From positions 2,046,001 to 2,110,000 of the forward strand of contig JASVEC010000002.1 of NCBI GenBank assembly GCA_030770535.1: a DNA stretch of 64,000 bases, in the 5' to 3' direction. Shown piece after piece: positions 58,103 to 64,000 of this stretch. The translations under genes and the position numbers were made by a program. Source of the stretch: Batkoa obscura. Its lineage: Eukaryota > Entomophthoromycota > Entomophthoromycetes > Entomophthorales > Batkoaceae. Below the pieces are notes generated by a model that was given only the letters and a program-made list of their open reading frames with translations, searched no databases and had not been told where the DNA came from. Each line of letters begins with the position of its first letter. Within the stretch, counting starts at the first letter, position 1.

Positions 58103-61100
58103 ATGAATCACGAAGTATCGGATTATGAGATTCCCAATGTTGATAAAAGCGATAAGTAATTCATTATTTTGCTATATCTACTTTTTCTTAATTAAAAATC
58201 ACATTTTAGTATGGAAATTGTCGATAATGATAACCAAGTAGATTCTGACTTGAAAAAACCTTTAAATTCACTGCCAATTACACAAAGTATGGATTATCTT
58301 TTTTTCTCAAAAAAAAGCGCCTAAATAAACATTTTAGATGGAAATTTCTCATCACCTGAATCGCAAAAATTAATAAGCGGCGATGATAAAGAAAATAATT
58401 CATACGGTAATGGAAATAATTCTAATGCAGAAAGAGAAATCCAAGAACATATTGATTCAGGAAATCTTCCTGAACAAAGCGCTTCTAAAAATAGAAGCAG
58501 GCCTAAGGTATTTAACTGTTTTTTTTTAAAAAAAAAAAAGGCTTTAACATTTCTGTAGCCTTCTCGAACTACCCCTATTTTACAGCCATTAAGGAGGCCA
58601 ACAATGTCAAGAGATGATTTAAAACAATGTAGTAGTATTATTAAAGCGATGCGTAGGCACCCTGACGCAGGCCCTTTCCTTGAACCAGTTGATTATAAAA
58701 AGCTTAAGCTACTTGATTATCCAACAATTATTAAAAGGCCAATGGATATAGATACAATTGATAAAAAACTCATCGTTTGTGATTATAATAGTGTTGATGA
58801 GTTTTTTTCTGATATAAAGCAAATCTTCGATAATTGTTATTTATATAATGGAAAAGATGCACCTGTATCTGTTATGGCCAGCAAGCTTGAAGCTTATTTT
58901 AACAAATATAAACGTGATTTTTCCCATGCTGTAAGTTTTGAATTTCACTTCACAATATTCTAACTTATAAATTAGACCGAAATATTGGAACAAACTACAA
59001 ATCCAGTCACTCATCAAATATCAAGAACTAAGCCTAAACCCAAACCCAAACAAGTAATTTTTATTTTTTTAAAAAGAAAAAACATTTAAAAGGTAAATAG
59101 CCCTTAAGGAAAGGTTCTCACACAAATGGTAATGGTTTGCATAAAGAAAATACGCGAATTTCAAAATCAAGAATGCCAGCAGAACATTACGAATTTTGTC
59201 AGAATTTGATAAAAGAAATGTTTCATAAAAAACACAATGCCTATTCATTCCCTTTCCTTCAACCAGTAGATTGGGAAGAAATGAATATACCAGATTACCC
59301 AATCATTGTAAAACATCCTATGGATTTTTCTACTGCAAAGACCAAGCTTGATACTGGAAAATATAACACGGTAGATGAGTTTGGCGCAGATATTCGTTTA
59401 ATATTCACAAATTGTTATAAATATAATCCTCCATCAGGCCAAGTATATTTGATGGGGAAAAGATTAGAACAAGTCTTTGAGAAAAAATGGGAAGCTAGAC
59501 GTGGTTTGTCTGCCTCTATAAATGATGGACTTAGTACTGATGAAACAACATCAGAAGATGACATTGTACCAATCAAAACTGATAGTAATTTATTTTCAAT
59601 CTATTTTTGTTGTATTGAAAATTTCTAGGATCACAAAGGCAAACCAAAGAAAGTACAAGACCAAGTAAGCCTGTTAGAAAGGACCCTAGACCTGTTAAAA
59701 GAAAGCATATAAATGAACCTGCAGCAAATAAAATCAAAAATATAGTAAAAAGTGGAAAATCTAAAGAAAGTGGTACAAAAAATAATTATGAAGAATACCC
59801 ACCTGTTACTATGGAACAAATGACTGAATTGAGTGCTGTTATAAATCAATTAGAAGGTGATCAATTAACTACAGTTGTAGATATTATTAGTCAATCAATG
59901 CCAGAAATTATTGGGGTATTTTATTTTTTTATTGGACTTCCAAATTTTAAATGTTTTAGGCAAATAAAGCTATTGAGCTTGATGTTAATTCATTGGACAA
60001 TACCACTTTAGCAAGATTATACGATGAAGTGGTTGAAAACCCAAAAAGGAAACAGGCTAAAATAGCTCATAATGTTGATAGCAGACAGAGCTCAACTCAT
60101 GTACCAGCATCTTATAAAAAAACAGGTAATTAATTACTTTATAAAGTAAAGTTGAGAAGTAACTCTATCTTAATAATTTGAAATTAGGTAAAGAAACATC
60201 CCATAAAAGAGATTTAAGTTCAACAGATGAATCATCTGGTTCAGATTCAGACTCAAGCTCTGGATCAAGCACTTCAGGTAGTAGCGATTGATTTTTTTTA
60301 CTTATTATAAGGAACTAAGTAGTTTAATACTTTACTTTAATTACTATGGGTGCTTAATATATTAAGTTTATACCCTAAGCAAATGATTTATTTTAATAAA
60401 AAAAATAATTACATTTTTAACTTATATTTCTTTTTAAAGATTCTTATGGAGTGTCTGAAAATCGTAAATCCAATAGGGTAAAACACTGTTTTTATTTGTT
60501 TAAAATTAAATACTCATTAATATAGCCTATTCTACCGTCAAAGATAACAAAGCCTGAAAAAATATTAAACAAGAATGATACAATAGCCCCTAAAGGTAGT
60601 TAGTTCACTAATTAATTAATTATGACATATTAAAATTGACTATAGCCAAAGCTTTTAATCAGGTTAAGCCTGTTGAAAAGCAAAGAAGTGATCCACCTTT
60701 ACAAGTAACCACATATAAATTAATAACGAAAAGCTACTTAATAATTAAAGGGAAAAAATAAATCTCCGTCTGATACTCAAAAGAAGCCCGCTACTAGTGT
60801 TAACCCTGAACTCAAATTATATAAAGATAATAATACATCTAATGTCACTCCCAAACTTCAGCCTTCTACGAAAGAAGCAGCTGACCAGGAACGAAAGGAA
60901 AGACTGGAAAGACAATTAGCACGTGATGAGGAGATTGCTAGGTATAATTATATCAATCTTTGATATTTAATATTCATCTTTTTTTAGAGAAGTTGCTAAA
61001 AGAAAGAAACAAATTGAAGATGAAATTAAACAAAGAGTTGAAAAAGACAAAGAAAAGAGAGTAGAACTTCAAGTAATAACAACAGTATACTTTATTATTT

Positions 61101-61483
61101 TAAACTAATCTTAAATATAGATTCCACCTTTGGATTTTTTATTCCAATCTCGAGAAATTATTAAATTTGAAGAAAGGCTTTCTCATGAATATTTTATGGC
61201 CCATAAAAAGATAGCAGCCAACAATATTCAAACACAACATAAAGACCAACCCATTATTGATAATAACCATATTATTACTCCGACCAATTCGAATCTTATG
61301 AATCAAAATGAAGCTCAAAATGTTGAGGCACACCATCCTAAACCTCCAGAAGACAATCCACCACCACCGCCTATTGAAAATAAGGGTTTCAATCACCAAA
61401 GTCAGGCCCTTAGTCCTCCTTTGGCTAACCCACCTTCTCCTCCAAAAGAAAATGATCTGGAAGAAGGCGAACTTGATGAATAA
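58103..61483 (+). CDS. BDF1: BET double-bromodomain protein (Bdf1/BRD4-like) with C-terminal motif
   Basis: The long model is join(58103..58155, 58210..58286, 58338..58507, 58559..58930, 58976..59053, 59101..59584, 59629..59915, 59960..60125, 60188..60277, 60440..60477, 60526..60595, 60646..60704, 60751..60941, 60988..61072, 61121..61483): 860 aa, exact in frame. Bromodomain 1 lies at about 116-220 (Y-P-T-I-I-K-R-P-M-D, N-C-Y-L-Y-N) and bromodomain 2 at about 265-365 (Y-P-I-I-V-K-H-P-M-D, N-C-Y-K-Y-N-P-P). The NET domain lies at about 468-545 and a Ser/Asp acidic patch follows. Then comes a charged Arg/Glu/Lys helix and, at 748-760, F-Q-S-R-E-I-I-K-F-E-E-R-L. Reading through the donor at 60278 instead ends the protein at TGA 60289-60291 (596 aa). 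It binds acetylated histones and recruits transcription factors. Confidence 0.88.
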
Positions 61484-61958
61484 TTTAGTGTTAGATAACA
61501 TTATTTTATTAAATCAATATGTAGTATTTTTTATATTTGCTAATAAATTTAAAATAAGTGTTTTGTATTAAATAACTTATACTCATAACTAGTATTTTAG
61601 TTTTCTTATTTGCACTTCAAATAAGAGTTCATTTTCCATTTTAATAACTTTTCCAGTATGTATTGTATAAGAACCAAAATAGACAATATAAATAAAATCA
61701 ATTATAACTAGATTTTGATATGGCCTCTAATTGAAATCTTGTTCATTCTACTTAACATAATCAAATTCCATTTTTGTCCTTTAGGTTGCTTTTCTTACAC
61801 ATGAATTATTATCTCGCTATCCTTATAAAATCCAAATAAAATCGATAAAGCCTATTACTGTAAATTGTAAAATTCTATTCAATTCGGTTAGTGTAAAATC
61901 ACAATAAAGTGATTTTATTTTTAAATTATTTTGACTACCATTATAAATGAAAAACAGT
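61484..61958. other. Intergenic spacer, convergent ends
   Basis: This is the 475-base 3'-to-3' spacer between the BET gene and RPL15. AATAAA-like sequences are present as expected for poly(A) sites; no gene was seen. Confidence 0.5.
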
Positions 61959-62785
61959 TTAACGGTAACGACGAAGGGAAGTAGTGTTACGACGTAACCA
62001 AGAGGCCTTGCGAGAACCACCAATGGTCTTGTTGAAAGCATGACCCTTTCCAATACCACGGGCTTTCTTACCAGTGGAGGTAAGTCCACGCATTTCACGA
62101 TGTTTGTGAGTGGCTTTGGTGATCCATTGGATACGAGGATCACGACGGATGGCAGCGTGAGCTGGATCAACTAAAATGACTTCAAAGTATTTGTAGGTAC
62201 CGTCTTGGTTAACCCAGTATGAGTTAAGGACACGGAGAGCACCGCAGTGACGACCAACACGTTCTTCAGCAATTGAACGGTGGGAACGTTTTGATTTAAG
62301 TTCGTTGATACCTTGGTTGACTGGTTTACCGAAAACGGCACCTTTCTTTACTTGTCTCTTACGACCACCACGACGGACGCGGACACGGTAGATAACATAA
62401 CCTTGTTTGGCCTAAAATCATTAGTTTTTGTATGCTTTGCTGTAGTTATATATTTACCTTGTAACCGAGACGACGAGCCTTATCTGGGCGAGATGGACGG
62501 GAAGCACGGTGAATTACATTGAGCTGTCTGATGTTGGCAAGGAATTAACATAAAAAAATTAAGTTAGAAACTTGAAGTGTAATGCTTAGTCATTGGAATG
62601 AAGAGATAAATCTCAACATAACCTAAGGGATAAGGACTAACCTGTATTCCCAGCATCTTACACGGAGCAAGAAGCGCATGATATCAGATTGCTTCTTTTT
62701 GCTTAATTCTTCGAGGTATTTATAGGCTATAACCTCATTTAAAACCAGAATTATATTATATTTAACATTTGATCTTACCACCCAT
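61959..62785 (-). CDS. RPL15: 60S ribosomal protein L15 (eL15)
   Basis: The model is complement(join(61959..62411, 62458..62527, 62642..62726, 62779..62785)): 204 aa, exactly the usual eL15 length. It reads [39 protein letters not shown] and ends S-L-R-R-Y-R. The first exon is only seven bases (M-G plus one base), a common layout in fungal ribosomal protein genes, with the second intron rather long (114 bases). Codon use is richer in G and C than in neighbours, as expected for a highly expressed gene. It is a core large-subunit protein needed for 60S assembly. Confidence 0.97.
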
Positions 62786-64000
62786 TTTATTTTAGTCCGT
62801 CTAGAATAAGAAAATTAGTCAATTACATCCATCAAAATATTTTTTGGTCTTCTGTTTTTTCTGCTATTGATAACTATTGATTTTATTCCTTCACTTTTAT
62901 ATATCTTATTGAATCAAATAACTCACCTTACAATTAGTATAAGCTGTAGGATGTGAAAAGGAAGAATATTTCTCACTAAGTCTTAACTTGATATTATGTT
63001 CTGCTTATTTTTTTTGTTAATTTTATGATTTATGCAAATTTTACGATTTTAGAATTCAAATTAGAATATTAAGATTAAACATATTGAAGTCTTAAATATG
63101 ACTAAGTATAGCTATATAATTTAAATAAATAGTAATCAGATAATATTTTAGTATGTGGCTATTAGCATTTGGTTGCTTTAATAGTATATGTCTTTATTTC
63201 ATATTTTGTTTATCTTTGTCAAATGTCTCAATAATTTACGAGTTTTAACATGAATTTGATTATAATATTGTTAAAATGAATTTGTTAAACTAGTATTTTT
63301 TAGTATTCTATGTAGTATTTTAGCATAATTATATACTTTGTTTTAAATCAAAATTAATGGCTATAAATCTTCAACTAAAGTTATTGGTTTTTATAATTGT
63401 ATTTGATTTCACTTTAAGTTAATTTGATTAATTTTGTATCATAATGCTGTAGTATTTTTAAACATTACCTATTTATAATAATACTTTACAACAAGAGCAA
63501 CTGTTTTTTTATGTTTAATGGAATTAATAAGTAGTAATTTTACAAAACATATTTCCGGTATATCATTTTATTTCACTATTAAAATTCTGGGATTATAGAA
63601 ATAATACATTAATAAAAAATATAAAGATTAAAGAATAACAGCTGTATTCGTAATAAAGAATTATTGATATGTATTACAAGGTTTTTGGTGGTAAGTCTTT
63701 TAAAGTTATATAATAGAATACATTTAATACAAGGTGATTATAAAGACTGAAATAATTTTGGTTATTGGACATATCTTTATAAATAAAAACTAAATTTCAA
63801 GAAATTTATCTTTATTCTGATTTTATTCATTACTTGATTAGTCATTCTTTAACTATTATGTTATGACAAATTTATAAGATATTCATCTTACATATATGAC
63901 GGCTATAAACAGTATACATATACATCGTATTTTATAAACCTTGGTGTATTTTTTTAGTTTATACACAACACTAGGTTTGAAAGTAATTCAACTAAAAGGA
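62786..64000. other. AT-rich end of window, RPL15 upstream region
   Basis: 1.2 kb with no recognised gene. The first few hundred bases should contain the RPL15 promoter, but no defined ribosomal-protein element was recognised. Confidence 0.45.

Noticed and set aside
60292-61483. A separate gene downstream of the BET protein
   Set aside because: There is no start codon with exon logic of its own. The exons continue the BET frame through a valid donor at 60278 and end in a BRD4-like motif.
61139-61501. 120-codon minus-strand frame
   Set aside because: It is a shadow of the last BET exon, which is clearly coding on the plus strand.
1-64000. tRNA, rRNA or LTR-type elements
   Set aside because: I looked for tRNA B-box words (GGTTCGA-type), rRNA-like blocks and long direct terminal repeats and saw none. 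A tRNA scan and a repeat search would be decisive.

Overview
The window looks like nuclear DNA of a fungus with a very AT-rich genome (roughly 25-28% G+C by eye). Fungal markers are a Zn2Cys6 transcription factor, a Tos4/Plm2-like FHA protein, a stand-alone adenylation-carrier-reductase enzyme and a fungal-type hexokinase. Introns are mostly 44-70 bases with GT-AG ends. A nucleocytoplasmic O-GlcNAc transferase, a DASS-type anion transporter and a BET protein with a metazoan-like C-terminal motif point to an early-diverging (non-Dikarya) lineage. Entomophthoromycotina (Conidiobolus-like) or Glomeromycotina would fit; this placement is inference.

Layout. Bases 1-4.4 kb are gene-poor and hold small secreted peptides, one GPI-anchored protein and repeats. 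From 4.5 to 14 kb comes a compact cluster: a Tos4-like FHA protein, an ankyrin protein, TRM7 (8 exons, minus), a Chk2-like FHA-only protein, UBA2 (11 exons) and a Zn2Cys6 regulator (minus). From 14 to 31.7 kb the DNA is sparse: one 1048-aa carboxylate-reductase-like enzyme (minus), two more proline-rich secreted peptides, decayed coding pieces and many repeats. From 31.7 to 46.2 kb lie a RCK/MAK-like kinase, a 19-exon HECT ubiquitin ligase, a mitochondrial DUF1279-type protein, hexokinase and NRDE2. From 48.5 to 62.8 kb lie O-GlcNAc transferase, a DASS transporter with micro-exons, a BET double-bromodomain gene and RPL15.

Most intron-rich models were assembled by hand from splice sites and family resemblance; almost all close exactly in frame. 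Two do not, each by one base in a short homopolymer (the kinase glycine loop and NRDE2), which suggests assembly indels.

The two strongest unexplained signals are these. (1) A family of eleven ~105-bp elements has ATATGGGGATGT-type terminal inverted repeats and a nested inner inverted repeat. All lie between 1 and 47.5 kb and none inside an exon. They look like a miniature non-autonomous DNA transposon, perhaps hAT-like, since one copy has an 8-bp direct flank. (2) The BET gene continues past a first in-frame stop through six more exons into a charged helix. It reaches a motif (F-Q-S-x-x-I-I-x-F-E-E-x-L) very like the P-TEFb-binding C-terminal motif of animal BRD4/BRDT. The genes do not form one pathway, but several act in signalling and chromatin: SUMO E1, HECT E3, OGT, BET, NRDE2, FHA readers and the RCK kinase.
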